From positions 1 to 64,000 of the forward strand of contig CALVOP010000001.1 of the NCBI GenBank assembly GCA_944350345.1: a stretch of DNA of 64,000 nucleotides. Direction: 5' to 3'. A program made the position numbers and the translations under genes. Below the pieces are notes generated by a model. It was not told the origin of the DNA. It made no database searches and saw only the letters and a program-made list of their open reading frames with translations. Positions 29,576 through 39,225 of this stretch are shown piece after piece. The DNA is from an uncultured Bacilli bacterium (GTDB taxonomy: Bacteria; Bacillota_I; Bacilli_A; RF39; UBA660). Numbering within the stretch: the first letter of the stretch is position 1; each line of letters opens with the position of its first letter.

Positions 29576-31907
29576 GACAAACCACATTTTCATTTACATA
29601 TTTTTTAATATTAGAAATATTTTTAATTAGTTCAACTTCACCATTTTTTATAACCACTAAAGTAGGGGCTTGTTTAACGCCATAAGATAAACTTAAATCA
29701 GCATCTTTTTCAGCATCAACGTATTTATAATCAACTTCAGCATCATCTAACACTTTTTTAGCCATTTTACAATTAGGGCAAGTCTTAGTTCCAAAAAGTA
29801 ATATTCCATCTTCAACTTTTTTTGAATGAGGTTCTTTAGAACAATTAACATCATACAATTTACGCATCTTATATTCTTTAGCTTTACCATCATTCCAGTT
29901 TTTAACTGGCCTATAATAACCTGTAATTCTACTATAAACTTCTGTTTCGCCATCGCAAACAGGGCATTTAAATACTTCACCTGCAAAATAACCATGCTTC
30001 TTACAAACAGAATATGTAGGACTCAAAGTATAATAAGGCAACTTATAATTTTCTGCAATCTTCCTAACTAAATTAGCTGCAGCTTTCCAATCAGGCAATC
30101 TTTCACCCAAGAATGCATGGAAAACAGTACCTGATGTGTATAAAGTTTGAAGTTCATCCTGAATATCCAAAGCTTCGAAAATATCACTAGTAAATCCAAC
30201 TGGTAAATGAGAACTATTAGTATAATAAGGTGTATCATCATCAGAAGCAGTAATAATTCCAGGATACAAGCTTTTATCTTTTTTAGCTAAACGATAAGAC
30301 GTACTTTCTGCAGGAGTTGCCTCTAAATTATATAAGTCACCATATTCTTCCTGATAATCAGAAAGTTTTTCTCTCATATAATTAAGAACATCTTTAGTAA
30401 ATTTTTGAGCTTTTTCATTAGTTAAATCTTCTTTAATCCACTTAGCATTTAAACAAGCTTCATTCATACCTACTAAACCTATAGTTGAAAAATGGTTATT
30501 AAAAGTACCTAAATATCTTTTAGTATAAGGGTACAATCCTTCATCAAGCAGTTTAGTTATAACATTTCTTTTTACCTTTAAACTTCTAGCAGAAATGTTC
30601 ATCATTTTCTCTAATCTCTCATAAAAATCTTTTTCATCTTTAGCCAAATAAGCAATTCTTGGCATATTAATTGTAACAACACCAATAGACCCAGTAGATT
30701 CTCCACTACCAAAATATCCACCAGACTTTTTTCTTAACTCCCTTAAATCAAGTCTTAAACGACAACACATACTTCTAACATCACTTGGCTCCATATCGCT
30801 ATTTATATAATTTGAAAAATAAGGAGTACCATATTTTGCTGTCATTTCAAACAATAATTTATTATTTTCACTTTCTGTCCAATCAAAATTTTTAGTAATT
30901 GAATACGTAGGAATTGGATATTGGAAACCTCTACCATTAGCATCACCTTCAATCATAATTTCAATGAAAGCTTTATTTACCATATCCATTTCTTTTTGAC
31001 AATCTTTATACTTAAAATCAACTTCTTTTCCACCAATTATACAATTTAATTCAGCTAAATCATTTGGAACAACCCAATCTAAAGTTATATTGGTAAAAGG
31101 AGCTTGAGTTCCCCATCTACTTGGAGTATTTACGCCATAAACAAATGATTGAATACATTGTTTAACCTCTTTTTGAGACAAATTATCAATTTTAACAAAA
31201 GGTGCCAAATAAGTATCAAAAGAAGAAAATGCTTGTGCACCGGCCCATTCATTTTGCATAATACCTAAAAAGTTAACCATTTGATTACACAAAGTACTTA
31301 AATGTTTTGCAGGACTTGATGTTATTTTGCCTGGAACGCCACCCAAGCCTTCTTGAATTAATTGCTTCAAACTCCAACCAGCACAGTAGCCAGTCAACAT
31401 AGATAAATCATGCAAATGTATATCACAATTTCTATGTGCATCAGCTATTTCCTTATCATAAACTTCACTTAACCAATAATTAGCTGTAATAGCCCCTGAA
31501 TTACTTAAAATTAAACCGCCTACAGAATATGTAACAGTAGAATTTTCCTTAACTCTCCAGTCAGTAACATTGATATAACTATTTACAACATCCTTATAAT
31601 CCAAAATAGTTGATTGCATTGCGCGTTGTTTTTCATGCAATTTTCTATATAAAATATAAGCTTTTGCAACATCTGCATATCCAGCTTGCGAAAGAACTTT
31701 TTCAACACTATCTTGAATATCTTCAACATCTATGATGTCATCTTTAACTTTACTTTCAAAATCAGCAGTAACTTTTAATGACAAGAAATCAATTACATTT
31801 TCATCATAATTTTTATCTTCTGCATCAAACGCTTTAGTAATAGCTGCTCCTATCTTTTTAATATCAAATGACACTATTTTGCCATCTCTTTTTCTAACCT
31901 TATACAT
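29568..31907 (-). CDS. nrdD: Anaerobic ribonucleoside-triphosphate reductase with fused C-terminal glutaredoxin-like domain
   Basis: 779 residues. ATP-cone at 1-95 (VRKRDGKIVSFDIKKIGAAI). The ten-stranded barrel follows, with catalytic Cys candidates in VRSMCCRLRLD. Then the zinc site (CKKHGYF ... CPVC) and the glycyl radical loop SRITGYYRPV near residue 680. Unlike ordinary NrdD, about 80 more residues follow: LLFGTKTCPNCKMAKKVLDD, a CxxC redoxin, then APTLVVIKNGEV. Some class III enzymes (NrdD2/NrdD3 types) take electrons from redoxins instead of formate; a fused redoxin plus trxB fits that. Makes dNTPs without oxygen. Confidence 0.96.
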   Translation of the reverse strand: MYKVRKRDGKIVSFDIKKIGAAITKAFDAEDKNYDENVIDFLSLKVTADFESKVKDDIIDVEDIQDSVEKVLSQAGYADVAKAYILYRKLHEKQRAMQSTILDYKDVVNSYINVTDWRVKENSTVTYSVGGLILSNSGAITANYWLSEVYDKEIADAHRNCDIHLHDLSMLTGYCAGWSLKQLIQEGLGGVPGKITSSPAKHLSTLCNQMVNFLGIMQNEWAGAQAFSSFDTYLAPFVKIDNLSQKEVKQCIQSFVYGVNTPSRWGTQAPFTNITLDWVVPNDLAELNCIIGGKEVDFKYKDCQKEMDMVNKAFIEIMIEGDANGRGFQYPIPTYSITKNFDWTESENNKLLFEMTAKYGTPYFSNYINSDMEPSDVRSMCCRLRLDLRELRKKSGGYFGSGESTGSIGVVTINMPRIAYLAKDEKDFYERLEKMMNISARSLKVKRNVITKLLDEGLYPYTKRYLGTFNNHFSTIGLVGMNEACLNAKWIKEDLTNEKAQKFTKDVLNYMREKLSDYQEEYGDLYNLEATPAESTSYRLAKKDKSLYPGIITASDDDTPYYTNSSHLPVGFTSDIFEALDIQDELQTLYTSGTVFHAFLGERLPDWKAAANLVRKIAENYKLPYYTLSPTYSVCKKHGYFAGEVFKCPVCDGETEVYSRITGYYRPVKNWNDGKAKEYKMRKLYDVNCSKEPHSKKVEDGILLFGTKTCPNCKMAKKVLDDAEVDYKYVDAEKDADLSLSYGVKQAPTLVVIKNGEVELIKNISNIKKYVNENVVCHV

Positions 31908-31937
31908 AACTTTCTCCTCCTAATCACCTGTATAATT

Positions 31938-32621
31938 TTATATTCCTCTAACTTTAACATTAGGAAATTTTTCATTTAATTTAGCACACATTTCTAAAAG
32001 TTCATCTTTTGTAAAACCTTTTAAATTAGCATCTAAAACCCTAGAACTACTTTCAAAATTTTGTAAAAAATATTTAGAATCTTTACCAACAAATTCACAA
32101 ATACCTAACAAATCATTTAAAGTATGATAATTTTTAACAACCGTTGTTCTAAATTCAAAATCTAATCCAGACTCTTTTATAAGTTTTACACTTTCAGAAA
32201 TTTTATCTAAGTCAACACTTACCCCACTTACTACTGAATAATTATTATTGCTACTTTTTATATCCATTGCAATATAATCAATCAAATTTAATTCTATTAT
32301 TTTTTTTAAAACCTCGGGTTTAACACCATTCGTATCCAATTTAACTTTTAATCCTAGCTCTTTTACCTTATTTAAAAAACTAACTAAATCTTTTTGCATA
32401 GTTGGTTCTCCACCAGTAATAACCACACCATCGAGCATTTTTTTACGTTTACTCAAATAATCTAAAATCTCATTTTCATCAATTGTTCCATTCTTGAAAC
32501 AGATCAAATTACTATTATGACAAAAAGGACATTTAAAATTACAACCTTGAGTAAAAACAATAGCCGCGACAGAACCAGGATAATCAGTTAAAGTCATTTT
32601 TTCAAAACCGCTTATTTCCAT
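31938..32621 (-). CDS. nrdG: Anaerobic ribonucleotide reductase activating protein
   Basis: 227 residues. Radical SAM enzyme that makes the glycyl radical on NrdD. Cluster motif CNFKCPFC (Cys-x3-Cys-x2-Cys) near residue 30, SAM-binding GGEP, then a partial barrel. It starts at the ATG sharing one base with the stop of the NrdD-like gene (TGATG), with AAGGAAG before it. Longer than the 150-180-residue NrdG of enteric bacteria; resembles the long NrdG/PflA-like group. Confidence 0.92.
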   Translation of the reverse strand: MEISGFEKMTLTDYPGSVAAIVFTQGCNFKCPFCHNSNLICFKNGTIDENEILDYLSKRKKMLDGVVITGGEPTMQKDLVSFLNKVKELGLKVKLDTNGVKPEVLKKIIELNLIDYIAMDIKSSNNNYSVVSGVSVDLDKISESVKLIKESGLDFEFRTTVVKNYHTLNDLLGICEFVGKDSKYFLQNFESSSRVLDANLKGFTKDELLEMCAKLNEKFPNVKVRGI

Positions 32622-34573
32622 CAAGTCACTTCCTTACTTCTAAACTTTAACAACCCTATATCATTATCAAATAAATTAAATATCATTTCTTCAAGTTTAT
32701 TAATACTTATACTCTTGTTTAACTTTATTTCATAAACACTTCCGCCACTTATAAACTTTTGTATTTCACCAATACTTTTATAATCATCTTTTAAAATTGG
32801 TAAATTATATACAGAATCATAACTATATTTATTTTTTATTTCTTTTCTTATTCCATAAATAGATTTATCCAAAGTCATCAATTCCCTCGCAGCCAAACTT
32901 TCATAAGGCGCGTTAATATAAAAATTTAATCTTGTTTCTTCACGATAGTTTAAACACTTATAATTTAAAAACTTTAATATATCTCTAAGCACAGATAATT
33001 GCTTACTCTCATCCTTTTCCAAAAGATTAACGCACTCTTTTAAACCTATCACACCAATCAATAAATCACCATTTTTTATAACTTTTCTTATTTTTTGTCC
33101 ATTTTCAAGTTTTTGATTACTCATTACGTTATTATTAAACAAATAATCATAATTATCTTTATTCTTATTTCCAATAGTTTCAAAAGTCAATAATAGTTCA
33201 TTTTTAACAGTTTCTAACACAAAATCTAATTTATTATAAAAATTCTTTATCGTATCATTTTCAAATTCTAATCCTAATCTAGCAAAATTAATAGAAGTAA
33301 TTGCAATCATCATTCTACCAACAGAACCACTCTCATCATCATTATTATTTTCAAAAATTCTAACACCATCAGAGAAATATTCAACTTCATTTATATTCTT
33401 GTTATATGAAGCATTTAGATTAGCAATAAGAACATTTTTTCCATTAAGTACTAAAGAACAAATTTCTTTCAAATAATCTTTATTAATCTGATTATATTTA
33501 AATGTTGCAGAAACATTACTTAATCTATCTAACTCATTTAAAACTTCAATAATTATTTTATTTAAACATGAACCTATATAATTAGAACTAGTGCCAAAAC
33601 TAAATGAATATTTCCTATTTGAAGCATCTAAAGTACAAAATAGATTTTTAATATTTAAATAAAAGTCATTTTTACATTTATTAACACTATCTTTATAAGC
33701 TTGACTAAATATATTTTCAACTTGAGAAGATAACATATATATTGAATAGTTAGACATCTCAAACATTATATCAGATTCTTTATTAACCATTTCAATTATC
33801 TTATTTAAATTAATATATTGATCAAATCCGGATACTTTCAAATACTTAGACAAATAATCAATATAAATCTTTTTAAATGTCTGCAAGCAATATTGTTCTA
33901 ACAACTTATCCAAAGCTGGAATACTAATTTCGCCATTTACTTCAGTACTTAAACTTTTCAAATAGTAAATAAAACTATCAAAAGAATTATTTCTTAAATA
34001 TTCAGTCATATCGATATGAATATTAGATAATCTACCTAAAGAAAAATTACACATATCATGAATAAAAATATTTCCTTCATCATGCTCTCTAAGATATTTA
34101 TTATCTATTATATAAGATTTTGTTATTTCATTAATAACCGTCATCCCATATTTAACAACCACATCATTAAGTTTAAACGTATTATCACTTAGTAAAACAT
34201 TATCATCGTTTATTTTTTCAATAGCTTTTAAAAATTTATGCTGTTGTTTTTGAGTAAATATTTTTCTACTAATAGCCCTTTTTTTCCTATATTCACTAAA
34301 AGCCGTATAAACTTCAAAATATTTGTCTTCCTGTAACATAGCTTCAATAATATCTTGAATATCTTCAACATTTATTGTTTTTCTATTCTCATAATTATTT
34401 TCTATATATTTTAAAACTTTTTCATAGACCTTATTAATACTAGATTCATCACTATTATCATATACACTATCAAAGGCACTTTTAATTGCAACAGCTATCT
34501 TATAACTATTAAAATTAACTCTTTGACCACTTCTTTTTACAACTACAAGATCGTCAAATATATCTTTTTGCAA
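32621..34573 (-). CDS. NrdD-like pseudoenzyme with ATP-cone, lacking catalytic Cys and glycyl radical site
   Basis: 650 residues, first in the reductase operon. The N-terminus (about 8-105) is an ATP-cone (VVKRSGQRVNFNSYKIAVAI) like that of NrdD. The middle resembles NrdD: IHDMCNFSLG and GSVGRMMIAITSINFARLGL (GSIGVVTINMPRIAYL in the true NrdD). But where NrdD has VRSMCCRLRLD this protein has LIANLNASYN without Cys, and it ends without the zinc cysteines or a TGYY radical loop. So it should not reduce nucleotides. Likely a regulatory or structural partner; dATP/ATP sensing is a reasonable guess. Confidence 0.75.
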   Translation of the reverse strand: MQKDIFDDLVVVKRSGQRVNFNSYKIAVAIKSAFDSVYDNSDESSINKVYEKVLKYIENNYENRKTINVEDIQDIIEAMLQEDKYFEVYTAFSEYRKKRAISRKIFTQKQQHKFLKAIEKINDDNVLLSDNTFKLNDVVVKYGMTVINEITKSYIIDNKYLREHDEGNIFIHDMCNFSLGRLSNIHIDMTEYLRNNSFDSFIYYLKSLSTEVNGEISIPALDKLLEQYCLQTFKKIYIDYLSKYLKVSGFDQYINLNKIIEMVNKESDIMFEMSNYSIYMLSSQVENIFSQAYKDSVNKCKNDFYLNIKNLFCTLDASNRKYSFSFGTSSNYIGSCLNKIIIEVLNELDRLSNVSATFKYNQINKDYLKEICSLVLNGKNVLIANLNASYNKNINEVEYFSDGVRIFENNNDDESGSVGRMMIAITSINFARLGLEFENDTIKNFYNKLDFVLETVKNELLLTFETIGNKNKDNYDYLFNNNVMSNQKLENGQKIRKVIKNGDLLIGVIGLKECVNLLEKDESKQLSVLRDILKFLNYKCLNYREETRLNFYINAPYESLAARELMTLDKSIYGIRKEIKNKYSYDSVYNLPILKDDYKSIGEIQKFISGGSVYEIKLNKSISINKLEEMIFNLFDNDIGLLKFRSKEVT

Positions 34574-34602
34574 TTAAATCACCTCCTATGCTGACTACAT
34601 TA

Positions 34603-34631
34603 ATCTTACTAAAGGTACACATATAAGTCAA
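34603..34631 (-). promoter_or_regulatory. Promoter of the ribonucleotide reductase operon
   Basis: Minus strand: -35 TTGACT (34626-34631), 17-base spacer, -10 TAAGAT (34603-34608), about 30 bases before the NrdD-like gene. I looked for paired NrdR boxes around it and saw none that are convincing. Confidence 0.75.
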
Positions 34632-34718
34632 TGTTTTTTTTGACAAAAATTTTGAAAATTAAAAAAATATTTTTTAATAAAAATATTTTTTTCACAAAAA
34701 AAACATAGTTTCTAAAGA

Positions 34719-34747
34719 AAAAGTAAATATTATGATATTTACTTTTT
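34719..34747 (-). terminator. Terminator of the acyl-CoA ligase unit
   Basis: Minus strand AAAGTAAATATCATAATATTTACTTT with T residues, just after the stop at 34752. Confidence 0.75.
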
Positions 34748-34751
34748 TACA

Positions 34752-36515
34752 TTAATTTACATTTTTATTTTCATCAGCTAATTCTTTAAAAGCAACCTTA
34801 CCAACCAATGTTCTTGGTAAAGAATCTCTGAATTCATATTCGCTTGGCAAAGAATACTTAGCTAAATTCTTTTTACACAATTCTTTAATCTCATTTTTTA
34901 TTTTTTCAGTAGGATTCACGCCATCTTTCAAAACTATATATGCTTTCGCAACCTGAACTTTATAGGGGTGATCTACACCAATAACAGTACAAGTAAGAAC
35001 ATCAGGATGAGATGAAATCACATTTTCAATATAAGTAGGATATATATTATAACCAGAAGAAATTATTATTCTTTTTAATCTTTGCTTAAAATATACAAAC
35101 CCATCTTCGTCCATTGCGCCAATATCACCAGTATGAAGCCAAAGTAGCCCATCATTATGTTCTCTTAAAGTCTGCATAGTTTCCTTAACATCATTTAAAT
35201 AACCCATCATAACACTAGGCCCATGAATACATATTTCTCCATCTTCTCCATATGGAAGTTCATCATGAGTTCCAATTTTAACAATTTTATAATAAGTATC
35301 AGGAAATGGAATTCCTATTGTTCCATCTCGATATTCACCACTAGGAGTCAAACAACTAGCCGCACTTCCTTCCGTCAATCCATAGCCAATTCTAACTTTA
35401 GCACTAGACCCATGTTCTTCTAAAAATCTATCGATTTTTCTTTTTAATTCAGGTAACATCATATCACCACCAGAAACAACACAACTAACCGATGCCATAT
35501 CATTACCCTTAATATCTTTATTTTTCAATAAACTTTCAAATAATGTAGGAACTCCAACAATAAAATTTGGCCTATGTTTTTTTATTAAATTTCCAAATTT
35601 TTTATAATTAAACTGCGGTATCAAAATACATCTCATTCCACAAATAAGCGGTGTATGTATACAAACGCCTAATCCAAAACCATGAAAAATTGGCATTATA
35701 GATAATACGGAATCTCCCGCTTTACTAGGATCCGCCATCAAATGACTTTGTATAGCTAATGCATTAAAATTATTATTAGATAACAAAATACCTTTAGGTT
35801 TTCCAGTAGTTCCACCACTATATAATATCACTGCAGGATCATATTTACCTCTTTTAACAATATACTCATCATTATACATATAACCAAAGTCAATAAAATC
35901 TCTCCAAGACATAATATTGCTTTTGTCAAAAGGAACCTTAGTTTTTCTACCTTGTACAAGCCAATACATTGCAGACATAAACATTGGCATACTACCATTA
36001 GCAGTCATCACTACAATTTTTTTAACTCTAGTTTTATCGATAATATTAAGTAACTTTTCGCAAGCAATATCTATAGAAAAAACAAAAGTACTATTTGAAA
36101 TCGACAAATAATTAAGAATTTCATTTTCAGCAGATAGCGGATGAATCATATTAGCAACTGCTCCAACCATATTTATAGCATAAAACATTACAATAGACTG
36201 AGGCATATTAGGCGCACATATAGTTACAACATCATTTTCACTAACTCCTAATGCTCTCAAAGCCCTTGCTGCTTCATGAATCATACTAACTAATTTAGAA
36301 TAAGTTATTTCTTGACCAAAATACTCCAAAGCAACATAATTAGGGTACATCTTTGAAGCATCATCAATTAATTCCCACATCATCATATCAGGATAATTTA
36401 AATGTTTAGGAACATCTTTATAAAACTTAGTCCAAGGACTTTTTAACTTACTCTCTAACTTATTTTCTTTCTTTTCCTCTTTAGTTAACTTAATTTTTTC
36501 TTTCAATTTTTTCAC
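34752..36515 (-). CDS. AMP-binding acyl-CoA ligase (FadD-like)
   Basis: 587 residues. ANL superfamily: P-loop-like ILYSGGTTGKPKGILLSN (about 230-247), A5 motif IGYGLTEGSA, A7 WLHTGDIGAMDEDG, A8 RLKRIIISSGYNIYPT, and the A10 Lys in LPRTLVGKVAFKEL. It adenylates a carboxylic acid and passes it to CoA or a carrier. The substrate is unknown; long-chain fatty acid is the default guess. GTG start with AAGG before it. Overlaps the E2-like gene by 26 bases, so the two are a tight pair. Confidence 0.88.
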   Translation of the reverse strand: MKKLKEKIKLTKEEKKENKLESKLKSPWTKFYKDVPKHLNYPDMMMWELIDDASKMYPNYVALEYFGQEITYSKLVSMIHEAARALRALGVSENDVVTICAPNMPQSIVMFYAINMVGAVANMIHPLSAENEILNYLSISNSTFVFSIDIACEKLLNIIDKTRVKKIVVMTANGSMPMFMSAMYWLVQGRKTKVPFDKSNIMSWRDFIDFGYMYNDEYIVKRGKYDPAVILYSGGTTGKPKGILLSNNNFNALAIQSHLMADPSKAGDSVLSIMPIFHGFGLGVCIHTPLICGMRCILIPQFNYKKFGNLIKKHRPNFIVGVPTLFESLLKNKDIKGNDMASVSCVVSGGDMMLPELKRKIDRFLEEHGSSAKVRIGYGLTEGSAASCLTPSGEYRDGTIGIPFPDTYYKIVKIGTHDELPYGEDGEICIHGPSVMMGYLNDVKETMQTLREHNDGLLWLHTGDIGAMDEDGFVYFKQRLKRIIISSGYNIYPTYIENVISSHPDVLTCTVIGVDHPYKVQVAKAYIVLKDGVNPTEKIKNEIKELCKKNLAKYSLPSEYEFRDSLPRTLVGKVAFKELADENKNVN

Positions 36516-37347
36516 TCGCCTTTTTTTCTAATAATTCTGGATTTTGTAATATATATTCAAATAATTTTATAGACTTTACAAAATAAACCCCATCAGCTAT
36601 TCTCTCATCAACATTCACACCAAACTCACAAATATCTCTTATTTGAACAGTTCCATCAAACATAACTACTTGTTCTTTATGTATCTTACCAATAGTCATC
36701 AAAATAGAATTGGTGCCAAAATCAGTCAAATTATGATAAATTGCACCACAATCAATACTTCCTAAATTAGACAAAATAATTGAACTATGGTAAATATCAT
36801 TTTCAATCAAACTATAAGGAATAAGACCATGATTATCTAGTTTTTTCAAAAGCCACATAACAAAAACTCTCAAAAGTCTAGGCAACTTTCCTACAACATT
36901 TACCGCATCGTCTGTACCATTTTTAGAATTACTCCTAACTTTTTTAACTGTGCCACTTATTTTATTTTTAATATCAATCAAAGTATCATTTTCATTAACA
37001 CGAATAACATTCAAATATTCAGGGGAATCATCCTCAAATTCTACCTTTGCAACAAAAGATAAAGAGACCTCTTTCCTATCATAAAAATGCTTATTTAAAA
37101 CAAACCTATTTAACAATGGTCTATTATAAAAAACTTTTGCAATAGCAGTAGAAAAAGCATGAAAATAAGTTAAATCATTATCACTTTTTTTCTTTTCCTC
37201 AATATACTTTACGAGTTCAGTAACATCTATTTTTTGATTAATATAAACATCAGAGTCAGCTCTTAATGGTTTGATATCGCACATAATCATATGCATCCCA
37301 TCAACATTTCTAACTCTAACAGCATCTTTTCTATCTCTAAAACTCAC
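36490..37347 (-). CDS. Stand-alone 2-oxoacid dehydrogenase E2-like acyltransferase with altered active site
   Basis: 285 residues from a GTG start (GGAGG eight bases before). It is the catalytic-domain fold of E2 or chloramphenicol acetyltransferase type: DVTELVKYIEEKK, TYFHAFSTAIAKVFYNRP, IILSNLGSIDCGAIYHNLTDFG and the end VNVDERIADGVYF. E2 enzymes have DHRxxDG at that end; here Glu stands in place of the catalytic His. No lipoyl or peripheral-subunit-binding domain. Probably uses or binds the acyl-CoA made by the ligase after it, but the chemistry may be lost or different. Confidence 0.75.
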   Translation of the reverse strand: MSFRDRKDAVRVRNVDGMHMIMCDIKPLRADSDVYINQKIDVTELVKYIEEKKKSDNDLTYFHAFSTAIAKVFYNRPLLNRFVLNKHFYDRKEVSLSFVAKVEFEDDSPEYLNVIRVNENDTLIDIKNKISGTVKKVRSNSKNGTDDAVNVVGKLPRLLRVFVMWLLKKLDNHGLIPYSLIENDIYHSSIILSNLGSIDCGAIYHNLTDFGTNSILMTIGKIHKEQVVMFDGTVQIRDICEFGVNVDERIADGVYFVKSIKLFEYILQNPELLEKKASEKIERKN

Positions 37348-37398
37348 TACAATAACCTCCAACTATAATTATATAAGATTAAAGTAAATTATTCAACT

Positions 37399-37917
37399 TC
37401 AATGCGAATGAGCATTAATACCATATTTATTTGAGATAGGATCTCTAAACAAAAAACATTTAGGTGGATAAAAGGTCCATTTTAAATATGCAACAATAAT
37501 AAAAAGAATTCCTATAATCCCAATATAATTTAAATTATAATTAAGAATAATATAATCTAAATAATAATTTAACAAAATTGATACAAACAAGGAAAAAACA
37601 AAAATAAATATATCAATAATTAAAAAGTGTTTTTTCAAAAAAAATTTGTATATATAAAAGAGAAAAGGTATCATCAAAATAAAACACAAAAAAGATAAAA
37701 ACTTGTTAAACCAATAATTATACACATATCCATTAAAAAAAGCATCAATAAAAGTACATAAAAATAATGGTGTTAAACCAATTTTAATATGTTCCCAAGT
37801 ACTTTCGTTAACAGCAAAAAACAAAGCAACAATTTTATTATAATTACTAAATTTATACAAAAAATGGCCTATAAATCCAATAATAATTGAAAATATAAAA
37901 ATCAAAAAATAATTCAT
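37399..37917 (-). CDS. Small membrane protein, DUF6512-like
   Basis: 172 residues with five predicted membrane segments. Contains GFIGHFLYKFSNYN and ALFFAVNESTWEHIKIGLTPLF, which match a family of unknown function (I believe DUF6512). C-terminal LFRDPISNKYGI. The start is set at the ATG after GGGTGAT. Between the E2-like gene and the dehydrogenase on the same strand. No function known. Confidence 0.6.
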   Translation of the reverse strand: MNYFLIFIFSIIIGFIGHFLYKFSNYNKIVALFFAVNESTWEHIKIGLTPLFLCTFIDAFFNGYVYNYWFNKFLSFLCFILMIPFLFYIYKFFLKKHFLIIDIFIFVFSLFVSILLNYYLDYIILNYNLNYIGIIGILFIIVAYLKWTFYPPKCFLFRDPISNKYGINAHSH

Positions 37918-37938
37918 AAAATCACCCAATAAATTATA

Positions 37939-38700
37939 TTAGTTTTTGCTACCTTTTTTAACCTGAATATTATAAATAATTCTTAACAACATTTTCACAT
38001 TTAAACATCTTTGAAAAAACAAACCACACTTTACCATAAAACCAGGCACTATCACTAATTTGTTTTTAAACATTTTATTTATAGCATACTCAGCTACAAA
38101 GTCACTACTCAAAGATTTTAAATTAAATCTAGTACCAGCTACTTCATTAAAATTTGTATTAATTGGTCCAGGACATAATATAGATAAGTGAACATTACTT
38201 GAATTTCTTCTATTTTCTTCATATAAACCTAAAGTTAAACTCCTAACATAACTTTTAGTAGCATAATAAGTGCTTAATAACGGTCCGCCAGGCATAAGTC
38301 CTGCAGATGACGCAACATTTAAAATATATCCACCATTTAAATTTTTCATCATTTTGTACACTTCTTTTGTAAGCCTATGAACAGCAATTACATTAACATT
38401 AATCATTTCAATTTCTCTATCCAAATCACTTTCATAAAACGACCCGTACAAACCAAATCCAGCATTATTAATTAAGACATCTATTTTCTCATCTAAAGAC
38501 TTTTTTATTACTTTATCAACATCTTTTTTAATTCTCAAATCAGCAATTAAAATTTCTCCCTTTGTTGAAAGTTTGCTTAATACTTGATTTAATTTTATTT
38601 TATCTCTAGCTACTAAAATAACTTCATAACCAATTCTTGACAAATAAATTGCCATATCTCTACCTATACCACTAGATGCCCCAGTAACAAGCGCTTTCAT
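37939..38700 (-). CDS. Short-chain dehydrogenase/reductase
   Basis: 253 residues. Rossmann motif ALVTGASSGIGRDMAIYL, NNAG in LINNAGFGLYG, catalytic Ser in NVASSAGL, and YxxxK in STYYATKSYVRSL. PGPINTNF after the active site is classical. The C-terminus is basic (about 225-253). NAD(P)-dependent oxidoreductase with unknown substrate; resembles the DltE/YqjQ-like group. Confidence 0.92.
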   Translation of the reverse strand: MKALVTGASSGIGRDMAIYLSRIGYEVILVARDKIKLNQVLSKLSTKGEILIADLRIKKDVDKVIKKSLDEKIDVLINNAGFGLYGSFYESDLDREIEMINVNVIAVHRLTKEVYKMMKNLNGGYILNVASSAGLMPGGPLLSTYYATKSYVRSLTLGLYEENRRNSSNVHLSILCPGPINTNFNEVAGTRFNLKSLSSDFVAEYAINKMFKNKLVIVPGFMVKCGLFFQRCLNVKMLLRIIYNIQVKKGSKN

Positions 38701-38775
38701 ATATTCACCACCATAAACATATTATATCACGTATTTTATAATAAAAAACTTAAATACTATAAATAGGTGATTAAA

Positions 38776-39225
38776 ATGAGTAATCAAGATGAATTAATAT
38801 TATATTTATGTGAAAATGTAAAAATGGGCCTATCAAGCACAACAAAAATTATAAAAATATTAAAAAACAAAGATAACAAGATAAAAAAAGTTTTAGAAAG
38901 TTATATAAAAACGTATGAGCATTACTTAAAGAAAACAAAAGAATTAAAGCAAAAATATAATGTAAAAACATCAAAAAACAAATTCATGCAAAAATTAATG
39001 GCAAACACTATGATGGAAGAAGAAATAAAAAGAGACAACAGCGATAGTAAAATTGCAAACATTCTAATTAGAGGTTTCACAATGGGAGAAATAGATTTAG
39101 AAAAAAGAATAAAAGATTTTGTAAATAATTTAGATAAAAAAGAAAAAAGCGACATCCTTGACACAGCAAAAGAATTGCACGCTTTTAATAAAAATAGCAT
39201 TGTAGAACTTAAAGATTATCTATAA
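38776..39225 (+). CDS. Hypothetical helical protein
   Basis: 149 residues from the ATG after AGGTGAT (MSNQDELILY). Almost all helix, very Lys-rich, with DELILYLCENVKMGLSSTTK and KTKELKQKYNVK. The layout recalls small ferritin-like or PA2169/DUF2383-like four-helix proteins, but no metal-ligand pattern is visible, so I do not assign one. Converges with the DUF6020-like gene and overlaps its end by 10 bases. Confidence 0.6.
   Translation: MSNQDELILYLCENVKMGLSSTTKIIKILKNKDNKIKKVLESYIKTYEHYLKKTKELKQKYNVKTSKNKFMQKLMANTMMEEEIKRDNSDSKIANILIRGFTMGEIDLEKRIKDFVNNLDKKEKSDILDTAKELHAFNKNSIVELKDYL

Noticed and set aside
34655-34695. A/T-only palindrome near AAATATTTTTTAATAAAAATA as a terminator or site
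   Set aside because: Pure A/T symmetry is expected by chance in such DNA; no gene ends there apart from the terminator already listed.
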